Source of the DNA: Limnephilus marmoratus
Lineage: Eukaryota > Arthropoda > Insecta > Trichoptera > Limnephilidae
Reading direction: 5' to 3'
Length of the DNA: 64,000 nucleotides
NCBI GenBank assembly: GCA_917880885.1
Contig: OU862910.1
Coordinates: forward strand, 10,304,710 to 10,368,709
Shown here: piece after piece, positions 23,001-63,477 of the stretch
Numbering within the stretch: position 1 is the stretch's first letter
Layout: each line of letters starts with the position of its first letter
Translations under genes and position numbers: made by a program
The notes under the pieces: generated by a model
Told to the model about the DNA's origin: nothing
What the model saw: only the letters and a program-made list of their open reading frames with translations
The model's database searches: none

Positions 23001-26000
23001 GAGGGCATTTTGACACTTTTTAAAATGCAATCTACTTACTGGTAAGTACTGGTAAGACGCAACCTTACTCGACGCGTAGCAGTTTAGTACTAAAGTACTA
23101 GATATCGAGACCGGTACAATTGTCTTGCGATTGTCTTCCCACTTTGAGATTTCTACCCCTCGTCTAATATAGTATGTAACGTCATTGCTATAAACATTTT
23201 ATTAATTTTATACAAAACCGGGATCAGCTCATTTTACACTAAAAAAAATAAATTTTTACGCCAGTAGATAGGTAATAATTAGATGTAATTAATTCCGTGA
23301 GCGGAAATTGAAAAAAATGTACACTATCGTTAATTTCTTAAATTTAAAAATACGAAAATGTCATTTTTCAAAGTGCAAAAGCGGTAATATGCACTTTTTC
23401 ACGAAAAAACACTTTGCAGAAGTTGAATAATTGTTAGAATTACGTATTTCGGAAACTTTTTGCATTGGGGGAGGCGGAAAATTTCAATTACATTTTAAAT
23501 TTCAATTGCGTAAAATCAAAATTCACTTCGCGTCTTCGAAACTGACATGGCGCGGCCGATCTGTCACACAAGCCCGCTAGACAAACCCTGCGTAGCCAGA
23601 CAAACTATTTAAAAACGTAGGCTGTTTTTTAAAGTTAAGATAATATTCACAAGCCCGCTATACAAACCCTGCGTAGCCAGACAAACCATTTAAAAACGTA
23701 GGCTGTTTTTTAAAGTAAAGATAACAACATGGAGGTCATTGAAAAACGACATTTTCGTATTTTTAAATTTAAGAAATTGACGATAATATACATTATTTTC
23801 AATTTCCGCTCACGGAATTAATTACATCTAATTATTACCTATCTACTGGGGTATATATTTATTTATTTTTGTCCAAAATGAGCTGGTCCCGGCTTTGTAT
23901 AAATTTACCAACATTTTTTAAGACTATTGAAAAAAATATTGAATTTTTCTTCCAGAGAAAACTTCAGTTTCATTCCAAAAATGAGTGTGACAATATATTG
24001 TGTTTTTATTTTGTAGGGTGAAACAAAGGCCCTTTATTGGCGCTTCGGTATAGGAAAAGCGGGTTTGTTCGCAGGATTTGTGCTCGCTGCAACCTACTAC
24101 ATGAAGTACAATGCAAATGTAAGTATTAATATAAATCTCTGATAGAAGCCACAACTGACCACCGAAATACAGTGTGTAATTTTTAGTGTTATTCAAACAT
24201 TATTAGTTCTGTGGGGGTACTTCTCAATAACTTTAGGTTCTTGATAACAAATTGGTTTATTATGAGTTAACGTATTTACAATAATTATGCTGCAAGCCAC
24301 GAGAACGAGACCTGTCTGCACTAGTGGCTAATTGAATCTGGGGGGTAGGCTGGCCAGAACTAGTCTCAACAGCCACAGCCTATTCGGGTACCCTGTCGGC
24401 CGTCGATAGAAGCACTTTCCCTACTGGCATCTGTCGACATCACTTAGAAGCTTTTCTAATACATTAGACGGTGCAAATAATATAAGCATTTAGAAAAATA
24501 TTCCTCGTTTCTAAATTCCTGGAAGAAAGTCTTGAAATTTAGTAAAGTAGAGTTTTAGTTTTTGATATAGAACAATTATTTTAGAAAATACGTTAACAAT
24601 TTAATATGTATTTTTAATTTAATTTCAATTGTATATGTAACAAAAAAAATTCGTCAAGTAAATTATTATGAACTTAATTTTTGTTAAAATTTTATCAGTC
24701 AATTATAATTCTTGATTTCAAAATTTCTCTTTCCATACACATTCTTCCTTTTTATTATTATTTTTACACATATATATTTTTGTACATACATTAGTTGAAC
24801 GTACACCGTATTAGTTGAACCGTTCTCATCGCAGGTGATCTTACATACCTACTGATATTCTAGGGACTTACATAATAGGTGCTATAACCATGTAATAATT
24901 AAATTTAATATATCTCGTATATACCTTGAATCGTAGTGTACTGTGTATGTCTTAATAAGGTTCCATGCCAACTCAGAATCAAGCCAACTCAACACCTCTT
25001 TGAAAAGACAAGTTTAGAATTTTATTTTTTAAATAGCCAATAAGCCTATTCAAAGGAGGTTCTGAGTAGATTTCATTCTGAGTTGCCCGGTCACCCAAGC
25101 ATAAAAATAAATAAATAAATTTAAAATGTATGTATTTGAGGCTATAAGAAGAGGTTAAATGTTATCCGCTACCATTGTAGTAGTTCTTTAGTTTAGGAAT
25201 AATTTTATCTTTGACCGGTTAGCGACTGAGTAGATAATTGTGCTGGGTTCCCACCCGGGAGTCATGAGTTCAATTCTCTGCTAGGTAAGTCTTCCATCAT
25301 TGCACAAGCATCATCTTCCACTTTTAATGATGAAAGTAGGAGTTTTTCAAAAATATTGTCAGGTTATTCGTAAACGTAACTGTAGACTGGATATCGTAGC
25401 TTGCCAAAAACTCACATCGTGAGATTGGAACGTATGCAGAACACTGGCTACCAGGCACAAGGGCCTTCCAGATGTAGAACAGGCTAATGTCTTCAGATGC
25501 CAATCATCCTCCCAGGATAACCTCCAGTTAATTACAAAGTTGGCGAGTGACTTCCAAGATGTATGGTCACAATCATTGCAATCTGTCGTATGTCAGTCCA
25601 GAGGATCACCCAACACTCTCGGCCGCTGCACCAAGAATGGCCGAGCTCCATTTGAATTCTCGAGATTTGAATCCTGCCTGCAGGTTTGGCAACAGTTCAA
25701 CTCCAAAATATTCCAGGGCTGGCAATCTGACCAATGCACAAATGTCAGCGCGCAAGTACTGGAGGTTCCACACACCGAGACCATAAATATGGCTGAACAC
25801 ACCTTGTTACAAATGCTTATATGTAACACTTTTACTGACTTCAGATCAAAGGATAATTTTATCTTAGAGCTAATTTTCTCAGATATCACAAATAATTGTT
25901 TTAATTCTACTTTAACATTAGCCCGACCCTACTGAAAAACAGAACTGATAAAGAATAGAGAAGAAAGAAGACAAGGAAACAATGGGCCAAGGATGTTATG

Positions 26001-26720
26001 ATTTTGAATGCTTTTATTTTATTTGGAACAACATTTAGGGTTATCATATCCCAAATAAAATAATGTACCCATTTATTGACTAAAACGGTTTCTTTACTTT
26101 ATCCATAAAAAAAATTGGTACCAGTAAACGCCTGGTTGTTTGGTGTGGCATGAGAAGCAATTGATTTGTTTACATACCTTAAAGAAATAATACCCTTATG
26201 AAAAATAATAATCATATTTGTTAAGGAATTCCACAGAGCCGAACCCTCTGATATGAAAATATCTGGAGTCGGTGAATTATTTTCCCATTTGGTCTCTGGT
26301 AGGTTGACATGTTGTTCTTGTATTGTTTTGTATTTATAATACTTATATAATGCAATTGCATAGCGTGGATTGACTTGATGATCATTTGGGAAGTGTGTGA
26401 AAGGATTTAGTTTTTCCTGTGGGGAAAATTTAACACGGACATTTAAATCTGGTGCGTAAAAAATTATAGTATCTGAAAAGTGGTGCAACTTTTGCAGGGC
26501 CAATGTACATTGCTGCTTTTGAAACCTTGTTTCTAACTCATAGTTGAACATACTAAAACCTTTTTTTAAATACAAACAGGATTGGACAAGAACCAGCGGT
26601 TGGAGGCTCACCTACTCCAGGAGCCAAGTCCTACCAGGAGACCCAGGCTACCCCAAGTTGTCTGACAGATCCAAGCCCAGTGACTATTCTGACAGAGGCT
26701 TCAAGCACTCTCCCATCTAA
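20034..26720 (+). CDS. NDUFB6: NADH dehydrogenase (ubiquinone) 1 beta subcomplex subunit 6 (ND-B17), 3 exons
   Basis: Exons 20034-20300, 24017-24118 and 26580-26720 join in phase 0 to give 169 residues, close to the insect ND-B17 length. Signatures: W..KWLKDQILSPNEPV (residues 41-57), also found in human NDUFB6. The segment of about 100-118 (GIGKAGLFAGFVLAATYYM) is the single membrane helix. YYMKYN closes exon 2. The C-terminal tail has LPGDPGYPKLSDRS and ends FKHSPI. The protein is an accessory subunit of the membrane arm of mitochondrial complex I, facing the matrix with its N-terminus. There is no cleavable presequence, as in the family. Donors are GTTAGT and GTAAGT. Introns of 3.7 and 2.5 kb hold foldback elements, a THAP gene and a SINE. 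Its start is 1.1 kb from the divergent NDUFA5 start. Confidence 0.95.
20464..21787. mobile_element. Foldback element in NDUFB6 intron 1
   Basis: Inverted ends read TTTGGGGATCGTTGGAAACG at left and its complement at right. They continue through a shared order of motifs (AATACGCACTTTTTTT, CACCTTAATTACAT, TTTGCATTGGGG, GGAAAATATTTCAT) for about 170 bp. The centre is an array of 110-bp repeats. It starts 160 bp after exon 1. The end sequence differs from the elements at 197 and 16635, yet the internal module is the same. Confidence 0.75.
20936..21410 (+). repeat. Tandem array, five 110-bp units
   Basis: Units start at about 20936, 21046, 21156, 21266 and 21376 with 'gcggctacg'. The two central units are nearly identical. 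The open frames that read through the array are artefacts of the repeat. This is not a CRISPR, because the units abut with no unique spacers. Confidence 0.88.
22265..23008 (-). CDS. THAP-domain protein, two exons, in NDUFB6 intron 1
   Basis: Exon 1 is 23008-22932 (starts MPSCVMRKCFNYT) with a GTAAGT donor. Exon 2 is 22487-22265 after a TTTTAG acceptor. Together they give 99 residues. The C2CH zinc-binding pattern is complete: C4-x4-C9, then C-S-V-H about 50 residues later. Other THAP hallmarks are L-F-P after exon 1, the RRQKW tryptophan, and WTPSLYSTICSVHF. THAP domains bind DNA and occur in P-type transposases and in host regulators derived from them. The frame stops soon after the domain, so this is a stand-alone domain, a 5' remnant of a P-like transposase, or a gene with further unseen exons. 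It is antisense to the host gene. Terminal repeats around it were not found. Confidence 0.6.
23209..23907. mobile_element. Foldback element with ~150-bp arms in NDUFB6 intron 1
   Basis: The left arm ACAAAACCGGGATCAGCTCA through 'taggtaataattagatg' and 'aaatacgaaaatgtcatttt' is inverted at 23735-23907. Between the arms are two units of the 80-bp 'cccgctagacaaaccctgcg' module, also found in the elements at 197 and 33861. The tip and target duplication are not clear. It ends 110 bp before exon 2. Confidence 0.7.
24119..25210. other. NDUFB6 intron 2, left part
   Basis: AT-rich intron. A short inverted pair ('gccaactcagaatcaagcc' near 24968 and its diverged complement near 25078) suggests a small MITE. 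I see nothing else that can be named. Confidence 0.35.
25211..25530 (+). mobile_element. tRNA-derived SINE
   Basis: The head at 25216-25285 reads like a tRNA: an A-box-like TTAGCGACTGAGTAG, an anticodon-arm-like GGTTCCCACCCGGGAGTC, and a B box GAGTTCAATTC. The downstream body is not shared with the other SINEs here. The 3' boundary is a guess. Confidence 0.5.
26099..26560 (-). pseudogene. Probable non-LTR reverse-transcriptase C-terminal remnant
   Basis: An open minus-strand frame of about 150 codons ends near 26099. It has a G-S-A-L-W-N-S-L motif, like the conserved G...WNSLP block near the C-terminus of many LINE reverse transcriptases, preceded by a Y/K-rich segment. There are no catalytic motifs. 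The frame overlaps NDUFB6 exon 3 only by chance. Confidence 0.3.
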
Positions 26721-26992
26721 ACCACTTCAACAAGGATTGGCAGGATCCCGTGTAAAATTGTATTTATTTAGTGTTTACAATAAAATCTGTACTATATTAT
26801 TTTTTTAATTTTTCTTATCCCTTGAAAAATCTGCGTGCGAAAAAACAAGTGAGTTCAAATAATATACTTTAAATTTTATTTTGTGCAGATGATTAAAATT
26901 GTGCAAGGATATTTTGGAAACGCATTGCGTTTATGTTTAATTGTTCAGTGAATCATGAATATTATCATACATATTACCTAATGGGTAGGTAC

Positions 26993-27242
26993 CAAGGTTC
27001 ATAGAAAATGCGCTTAAAAAGGTTAGCTCATTGAGGGGGTAGAGCGGTGATGGCTAAAAATTTGTGACATAGCTTAGAGTCCATGTTCCACTGGGAGATT
27101 TGAATTAACTAATATAAGTGGCGGTCTTTTACTTCAAGCTACGTCACCCGTTTGAAATTTCGAAAGCAGCCTGATGAGTTTTTTTTTTTTCGAAAAAGGC
27201 CCGTATGAGCAACCTTGTTAAAAGCATTTTCTACGAACCTTG
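26993..27242. mobile_element. MITE with CAAGGTTC ends and 9-bp duplication (copy 1)
   Basis: Inverted ends CAAGGTTCATAGAAAATGCG and the complement of CAAGGTTCGTAGAAAATGC lie between GGTAGGTAC and GGTAGGCAC (8 of 9 identical). A 9-bp duplication suggests a MULE-like superfamily. A second copy is at 53504-54069. Confidence 0.72.
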
Positions 27243-27758
27243 GGTAGGCACCCTAAAAATAATAAAGAGGTTGAGTTGGAGAACTATATTCCTAAATAAG
27301 TTTAATTGGTCGTATTCCAAACTTTCTACACAAATGATATTCAAACTGATGACCTGTTGCATTTTTTTACAGTCCTGGGTTGGTAGACGTGAAACTTGAA
27401 AAATATAAATATTAGAACTTGAAAAATATAAAGCACTGTAATAATGGTGCTTTTATCCCAAGAAACAATAAGGGGTTCCCTTTAGCCTGAGGTCTACTTT
27501 TACATTACCTTATTTATTCTATGGTCTTTTCATAGCTCGAAAGTTGACTTCGATTTAAATTCAGATTTCCCTTCCATCGCATTCTGGGCTTATTCTCACT
27601 GATCTATTTCATAGATTCTGTGAAATAGACTATAGACTACATGAGGTGGGATCCTAGCTTACCAAAGTGGCACTCAAATTACCCAATAAAGTTGTCAGGT
27701 TCTGGTTTTGTATTTTATTCTATAACCTTAACACTTCGGTAGCAATTAGGGGTAATTA

Positions 27759-28183
27759 CAGCCCCGGATCTACGACTTTTTCAAACCAGGACAGAAACTT
27801 GGTAGTGGCGCCCCCTCTCGCCAGCTACTATCAAGTGACACCCCTCTCAAACCGCTCAGGTTTATTCGGCTCAGCTCGTATAGCCCTTAGTTCTAGACGT
27901 GTCGGGGATTCCCCTGGCAGAGACATCATGTACACTATGCTTTGGCGTAGACATTCAAAATCAACTTAGGATACATTCATAAATCAAGTTAGGATGTGTT
28001 CAAAAACTTACTGGGCATTTTAAACCAAATGACTAATCGATAGAACAATGTGCGCTGGATGCCAGGCACTTTGTGAATCAAGTTTTTTTTTTCGATCAAA
28101 CATATAAATTACGATTTTGGCGCTCCCTAAAACTGCCGCACGGGATAGGGGCCCCGGTTTGCCCCCCCCTAGATCCGGGGTTG
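27759..28183. mobile_element. hAT-type MITE with CAGCCCCGGATCTA ends
   Basis: Ends CAGCCCCGGATCTA and the complement of CAACCCCGGATCTA, with flanks GGTAATTA and GGTAACTA (7 of 8). It is 425 bp. The open frame inside is incidental. Confidence 0.82.
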
Positions 28184-29415
28184 GGTAACTACGAATCACA
28201 CCATTGTGATTCCTCTAATAATAGTAATTATCTCTGAAGAGATTTTCTTTCTTCTATGACCACCATAGAGGAAAGACTTTTCTTTTGACACCAGTGATCA
28301 CGATCAATGGTTTATTTATTACAATTATATCAAGACCGAGATAAAGCAGGCCAATGATAATTTATGATGTGGAAGCGAATTTGTAAAAGAAGTTGGGAAT
28401 GCCCCAGGAAGACATGACACAATCAAGTGAATCGATATTTTAGTCAGAATAACAGGAGTTTATGTGCAAATTGGAGAATGTACAAGGGGGTTCAAACCTC
28501 CCCGCATCGGCCTCAATATTCTGTTTGAAAAAAAAAATAATGGTACTCATTCAGTAATCAATGGAACATTCCTGGAAAACATAGTAAGTTACACTGAGTA
28601 GAGGTCCCAAAAATTTTCTAAAAAATTCCCCCCTCCACGCGCCTTTCCCCCGGGAGGAAACCCGTAGGCAAAAGCTAGTATTGTGTAATATGTACCTACA
28701 CATCACTATCAAAAAATATAATGAAGCAGTGAGTTTGTTCCAAGAGAGATTTGTGTGGCAGTCCATCCTCTGCATGCTTCTGCGGTAAAAAGCTGTATGG
28801 TTAGTTATATCTAGGACACATATATTTAACAAAATTTAAATAATTGCGGGAACTTTATCAGGGCATAAACAATTTTGCCCCTTACCAGATATTCAATTTT
28901 TCATACTGCTAAAAATTAATAATGATGTGTTAAAATTTTTCCCCTAGGTTTTACCCACAACCACGGAAAAATTTCAAAAGCTTCAAATTTTTTTAGTTCT
29001 AATATTTCAATCTCATTGAAAAATATTATCCTCTACCAATTTTTTATTTTTATAACAAAAAGTGTCTGTAACAAAATTAAATAAATCGTAATGCTCCATT
29101 AAATTTACTGTCTGCAATTGTATGTTATAATACATGAAAGCTAATGTGAAGATATTTCACAATAAAAAAAAATACATTTCCCGTTCAACGCCGGGCATAA
29201 CCTTGAGTAATTTATTTTTGGGAAGGAATTTACTTCCACGTTGAATTTCATTATTAAAATATTTTTTACTCTATGGTAACTAATTTCTATGGCCGAGTAT
29301 ATGTCAAATTTTCAGGTGTAGCGTTATTCGTGAAGTGTAAAATTATCAGTTTTCTATTTATCAATGTTATTGGAAACGTATTTCTGTTTAATTTGAGATT
29401 ACACCGAAGTTTATA
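28184..29415. other. Upstream region of the p38 gene
   Basis: Expected to hold the p38 promoter and 5' UTR. A short RTE-like stretch near 28385-28475 ('gaatgccccaggaagacatg', 'atcaagtgaatcg') matches 36340-36370. No other feature is recognisable. The ATG at 29416 is the first in-frame start. Confidence 0.4.
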
Positions 29416-58485
<29,070 letters not shown>

Positions 58486-58693
58486 GTAATACATCATTTT
58501 GTTGCCTGTGATGTCCTTAAACATTCTTTTTACATTATTTGTTTTATCTTGGAAAAAAACTGTAAGGACTAATTGTTTCACAGATTTTGAACAATTCATC
58601 AAATTAAAAGTTAATATTCAACCTCTGTGAATTGTGTTTCTGTTATTATTTCGTCATGGGCCAGTTATTTCAACCCTTTAAAAAGTTTTGTGG

Positions 58694-59067
58694 CTTAAGG
58701 TTAAATGTAACATACGTTATAATCTACGCATTCACAGATGGCGCCAATTAAATTATTTTAGTGTTTTAACACTTTTTACAGGTCATGCTTTAAAATATCA
58801 AGGTGAATTAATTGTTTGCGCCTCTATATATTTAATATGAATTTAAATAAATACTTTTGTCCGTAAACAAACTCAAATCTTCCAAGAAAGCCTGTCAAAT
58901 ACAATATTGGATTGAGTCACCGATAAAAATTGGATTTGTCAGCCTTTCTTGAAAAATATGGGTTTGTTTATGGAAAAAAGAACTATTTATTCTAGTTCAT
59001 ATTGAATATGTGCGGGCGCAAACAATTAATTCACCTTAATATTTTAAATGTTACGTTTAACCTTAAG
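58694..59067. mobile_element. Inverted-repeat MITE in the p38 intron after exon 6b
   Basis: CTTAAGGTTAAATGTAAC at left and its near complement at right. Inner arms ('aaggtgaattaattgtttgc' and 'gcaaacaattaattcacctt') are inverted as well, so the ~374 bp folds back. No target duplication was identified. Confidence 0.6.
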
Positions 59068-60260
59068 AAGTTTGCTTTTTCCGGTCCCTTGGAAAATTTC
59101 TTAAAAGGGTTTCACTGTACAGTTTGTCAAATAAGAGTAGAAAATATATGAAGGCGCCACTGTTGATCAAATGGCAATACTTATCACATAACTCATGGTG
59201 TTAAAGTAAACCTGTGTAACCTACATTTTTATAAAAAATTAAAAAGGCATAATAGTGGAAAAAATATTTTTTCATTGCACTATAATTACCCGCCGATCTC
59301 AAAATTAGAATTTCGTATAGGTATATTATTATTATACCTTTGCAATTTTGTGTTAACATAATGAAGAATAACTATAATGTAATAAAATATAAAGCACAGT
59401 TTAGAAATTGCTCACATTTATTTAATACTAGATAAAGTACCTAGCGTTGCCTGGGCTTTAGATCATGTCTCTAATTTTAGATCTGAATATATTTAACTCA
59501 TTCAGATCTAAAAGTAATGTAACTAAACTCACCATTAGTGATTTTTCCTTTCTATCTGTTGTTAAATTCAAATTTGTGTTAAATTAAATTAAAGCAAATC
59601 GCTTTATAAATCACCTTTTAATCAAATGTTTTTTTAAATGTGGTTTACTGTGTTCTATACATTCAGTGTAATTGCACTTCAAAAAAATATTTGACAGTTA
59701 AATTGGTGTTGCCAGTCTACAAATTTAGTAGTTCAAGTTTTTATATTTTCTACTCTTTTTTGACAGACTATATGTACTTGGATAATGACAGAACTTAAAT
59801 AGAGCTTTGACAGTGCTTGAATAATATTAACTTTCAAATTTGAATTGAAATTTGCAATACATTTGAAATATGAATTGTTCAAATTCTATGAAACAGCCCT
59901 TATTAAGTTTTATAGCCATTGATTTTCACAAAGACTATTTTCAGTAATTTATCGTTGACACCTATGTGCGTATGGTGAATGATTGTCGTGAAAGTTCTTT
60001 AAAATGTTGAAATATTTTATTATTACAGGAAAAGGTTTGGGTTTCTTTGTTGTACATGTCTGGAATTGGTTTATGTTTTTTGTGTTTACACAATTTGTAG
60101 AACTCCTTAGGGGCTCAATCATTACAGAAATAATTTTTGTTGGAATTTGCGTTCAGAAACTAAAACGGGAAATAGACTATGGAAATATACATAACAGTAG
60201 TGTTCTAACGCTTGCAACGGGAGCACGTTACCGCGGTATCATATTCGCGCTTGCAACCGT
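59068..60260. other. AT-rich p38 intron sequence, including the LINE 5' flank
   Basis: A short perfect palindrome around 'ttagatctgaatatatttaa' / 'cattcagatctaa' lies at 59480-59510. The 5' UTR of the LINE at 60270 probably begins somewhere after 59950. No gene is visible. Confidence 0.35.
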
Positions 60261-60269
60261 AACCCTTTC

Positions 60270-61343
60270 ATGGCGATAGAAGATCTAATAAACACGCTGA
60301 AAAATGAAGTACAAAAGATACAAACAGTCAAGGACTCTAAAACTAAAACCAACATGGAAAAAATTATATTGGATCTCGATAATGAAATAAAATCTACAAT
60401 ACTAATAATGCAAGAACAAATCATACATTTACAAGACAAACTTATTGAAAAAAACGATCAATTGGTGGGAAATATTGAAAAAATTATGAAAACCGCAATA
60501 ACACCATCCTATGCTCAAGTAGTATCAACAACCAAAGTTATGCCTCAAGAAGAGAGATTCTCAATCATTATATCGTCAACTAAAAATAATACAAAAGCCG
60601 AAGAAATTGAAAATATAATTAAAAAAGAAATAAAATTAAACAACCTAAAGATAGGTATAAACGGTTTGAGGAAAACAAAAGAAGAAAAAATAATAATATC
60701 GTGTCCTAAAAAGGAATATGCAAATATCCTAACTGATGAATTAAAAAAACTAAAAAATGAACTGGTGATAAATGAAGTACAAAAAAGAAGACCTAAAATA
60801 ATAATAAAAGGATTAAAATCCAATCTTACTGAGGAAGAAATAGTTTGCGGAATAATTAACCAGAACGAAGGAATTGAAGATGTCTACAAGGAAAGTGAAG
60901 ACAACAAAATCACATTAATAGCGGAGATAAAGAACACAAACATAAATGAAAAACAGCGCCTATTCACTAACTACATCATAGAAACTAGTGGGAAAATGCG
61001 AAAAAATCTTCTAGCACTCGGTAAACTAAATATTCAGTTTCAACGAGTAAAAATTGACGACTGCAGCCCTCTGACGCAATGTTTTCATTGCTGTATGTTT
61101 ATGCATACGGCTAAAAGATGTCTACATCGAACCAACCCTCCAATTTGCCCACACTGCACAGGCGACCACATCCTTTCAAAATGCCCGGAAAGAGAAAATA
61201 CAACCCCAGCGTGTGTAAACTGCATCAGACAAAACACTAAATATGGAGAAAAAAACCCTACAGACCACACGGCCAACAGTACTTTGTGCAACTATCGAAA
61301 CAAGATGCTGAAAATTGCGAGAGATCGCATTGACTACGATTAA
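60270..61343 (+). CDS. Non-LTR retrotransposon ORF1 (gag-like, zinc knuckles)
   Basis: An intact 357-codon frame. The N-terminal ~75 residues are rich in I/L/E/K heptads (likely coiled coil). The middle resembles the RNA-binding region of Jockey/I-type ORF1 proteins. The C-terminal part has CCHC knuckles: C271-FHC-CMFMH-TAKRC (C-x2-C-x4-H-x4-C), then CPHCTGDHILSKC (C-x2-C-x3-H-x4-C), and a third degenerate CVNC...H...C. ORF1 proteins coat the element RNA as a ribonucleoprotein. Base use is very AT-rich. The intact frame suggests a young copy, but ORF2 is destroyed. Confidence 0.85.
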   Translation: MAIEDLINTLKNEVQKIQTVKDSKTKTNMEKIILDLDNEIKSTILIMQEQIIHLQDKLIEKNDQLVGNIEKIMKTAITPSYAQVVSTTKVMPQEERFSIIISSTKNNTKAEEIENIIKKEIKLNNLKIGINGLRKTKEEKIIISCPKKEYANILTDELKKLKNELVINEVQKRRPKIIIKGLKSNLTEEEIVCGIINQNEGIEDVYKESEDNKITLIAEIKNTNINEKQRLFTNYIIETSGKMRKNLLALGKLNIQFQRVKIDDCSPLTQCFHCCMFMHTAKRCLHRTNPPICPHCTGDHILSKCPERENTTPACVNCIRQNTKYGEKNPTDHTANSTLCNYRNKMLKIARDRIDYD

Positions 61344-61645
61344 TGATGTATAGTATTATTTACAATTCAAACGAAAACAAAAACAATACTTTGAAGAAAT
61401 ACTTCGATAAACTCGCCCGCAAAGGGTTAGTTTTATTACACCGGTATAATATACGCCGAATCTATACATTTTATACTAATTTCGCAAAAGTGAGTGTAAT
61501 CCGAGCGCATCGTTATTGTTGTAAGTTATTTTATTACTATCGAATACAATTATTATGGGTCAGTTTATCAAACAAATTTTCGATAGCTATAAATTTTCGA
61601 AAAATCTATGTAAAAATCCCCGCAATTTTTGAAACAAATTATTGA
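61343..61645 (+). CDS. Small ORF overlapping the ORF1 stop (TAATG)
   Basis: 100 codons start at the ATG that overlaps the ORF1 stop by one base, a layout compatible with termination-reinitiation. The product is basic, aromatic-rich and unlike any family I recognise. It ends 58 bp before ORF2. It may be only a chance frame in the inter-ORF spacer. Confidence 0.25.
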   Translation: MMYSIIYNSNENKNNTLKKYFDKLARKGLVLLHRYNIRRIYTFYTNFAKVSVIRAHRYCCKLFYYYRIQLLWVSLSNKFSIAINFRKIYVKIPAIFETNY

Positions 61646-61702
61646 AACATAAATATATATCAATGTCAATATTCTATTAAAATATATACCTAATATACTT
61701 TC

Positions 61703-62326
61703 ATGACTAACTCACTATTTGAAGATATAGACTCATCTTTCATTGTTTCAGAAAATATCTGTCTATCCAGTTTCGAATGTAATAACTCACTATCAGAAAT
61801 AGACCCTCTTAAATCATTAACAATCCTTCACTTAAATATTCGAAGCATCTATAAAAATTTTGATCATTTTACACTAGAATTGAATGAGCTGGCCCTTAAA
61901 CCTGATTGTATTGTATTGTCTGAAGCCAGAATTAGTCCCAACTCAAGTACTTATAATTTACCGGGATACAAATACTTTGTTACATCTTACAACATTAATC
62001 AAAATAGTGGAATAGTTGTTTTTGTAAAATGTATTTTTAACGATGTTTCTGTTAATGAAATATTTATCGAACTTGTTAATTGTCTACATATTAAAATCAA
62101 TATAAAAAATATTTTTTATGATATAATTGCATTATATAGAACCCACAGCTCAAGCATTAATAATTTTACCGAAAACCTGAAAACTTTTATAAATACAAAC
62201 CGGTTTCAAAATGCAATTATTGTAGGAGATATTAATATCGACATATCTGATGATTTTGAAAACAACAGTAATAAGGAAAAAACTGAATATATTAACACTT
62301 TATCAGAACTCAATTTCAAACCATGT
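61703..62326 (+). pseudogene. LINE ORF2 endonuclease domain, cut by an LTR insertion
   Basis: 208 codons are intact before the break. It has the apurinic-endonuclease-like (EEP) layout: LHLNIRSI with N45, LSEARI with the metal-binding E74, ALYR (145-146), and VGDINID with D176 and N178. The family would continue with a CNR/KPTR-type motif and then a reverse transcriptase. Instead the LTR starts at 62327. The domain nicks target DNA for target-primed reverse transcription. This copy cannot encode a full ORF2. Confidence 0.85.
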
Positions 62327-62984
62327 TGTAACAGACGTATCAGGTCTTTACAAGACTGTAAAATAAGGGGCACCGGTCTTGTGCACGCCTTCCACTGGCT
62401 CACGCTGATGATGGTGATTATGGCTGGCTGGCCTCCCTACATCCAGTGGTATGGCCCTGGATGCGCCTCGTTTCTGCCTGAGCGGTGCCTTGCAGTGCCC
62501 AGAGTCAGGGCCGACTGCAGCGGTAGGCACCGGGTTCCCGTTCAGGCAGAACTTCGGCAGGAGGCAGCAGCTGGGAGCAGGTCGCAGACTCCCAGAGGTA
62601 GGTGTCTGGACCACTTGTAGAGTAAATAAAAGACTTGTTTGAATGTTGAAGAATAACTTATATTTTATTTTTGAAAAAATCGACATATTTATTGGGTTAA
62701 TTGAACCCGACGGCGATCGGACATTGTTTTATAAAAAATGTGGAGGGGATTCTGGCCTCCTTGGTGGCTAAATAATGGCCCTTGTTGGGGCCGCAATATT
62801 GAAGAATGCGGGCTCTTGTTGTCCCTAGCAGCGTAGCCGGCCAAGGAGTGACTCCGGTTGGCTTCTTCTGGATGCCTTGTAGGGCTTTAGATTTGCCCTT
62901 GTGGGCTTTATGTTTGCCTTTTTGGCCCTTGTAGGCTTCGCGGGCTAAGTAATAATAAAAAATTAGGCAAGGCCGTCCGTCTTC

Positions 62985-63240
62985 CTGGCGGAGGAGGAGG
63001 AGGCGAAAAGGCCGTCCGTCTTCTTGGCGGAGGAGGAGGAGGCGAAAAGGCCGTCCGTCTTCTTGGCGGAGGAGGAGGAGGCGAAAAGGCCGTCCGTCTT
63101 CTTGGCGGAGGAGGAGGAGGCGAAAAGGCCGTCCGTCTTCTTGGCGGAGGAGGAGGAGGCGAAAAGGCCGTCCGTCTTCTTGGCGGAGGAGGAGGAGGCA
63201 AAAAGGCCGTCCGTCTTCTTGGCGGAGGAGGAGGAGCAGC
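62985..63240. repeat. 39-bp minisatellite inside the LTR (about 6.5 units)
   Basis: Unit 'cttggcggaggaggagga' ... 'ggccgtccgtctt', 39 bp, almost identical copies. Because 39 is divisible by three, all frames stay open and produce artificial repeat proteins on both strands. Confidence 0.93.
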
Positions 63241-63477
63241 CTGCTTGCCTGTTGGTGGCAAGCAGACTCTCTTCCTAGTGAAAAAGGAGGCAAGGTTGCC
63301 AGAGCAGACTTGCTCTTCCTTGGCAGCGAAGCCGGTCTGGGCAAACCCTTGTTGCTCCTGGCGGTGGAGCCGAAAAAATGGCCCTTTTTAGGGCCGCAAA
63401 AATAAAAGGGAGGCAAGGCAGCCATAGCAGACTTGCTCTTCTTTGGCAGCGAAGCCGCAATACAGGCCCTGACCGGG

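Noticed and set aside
25540..25935. Overlapping frames near 25540-25935
   Set aside because: They may be LINE-derived, but I could not find a convincing motif in any frame.
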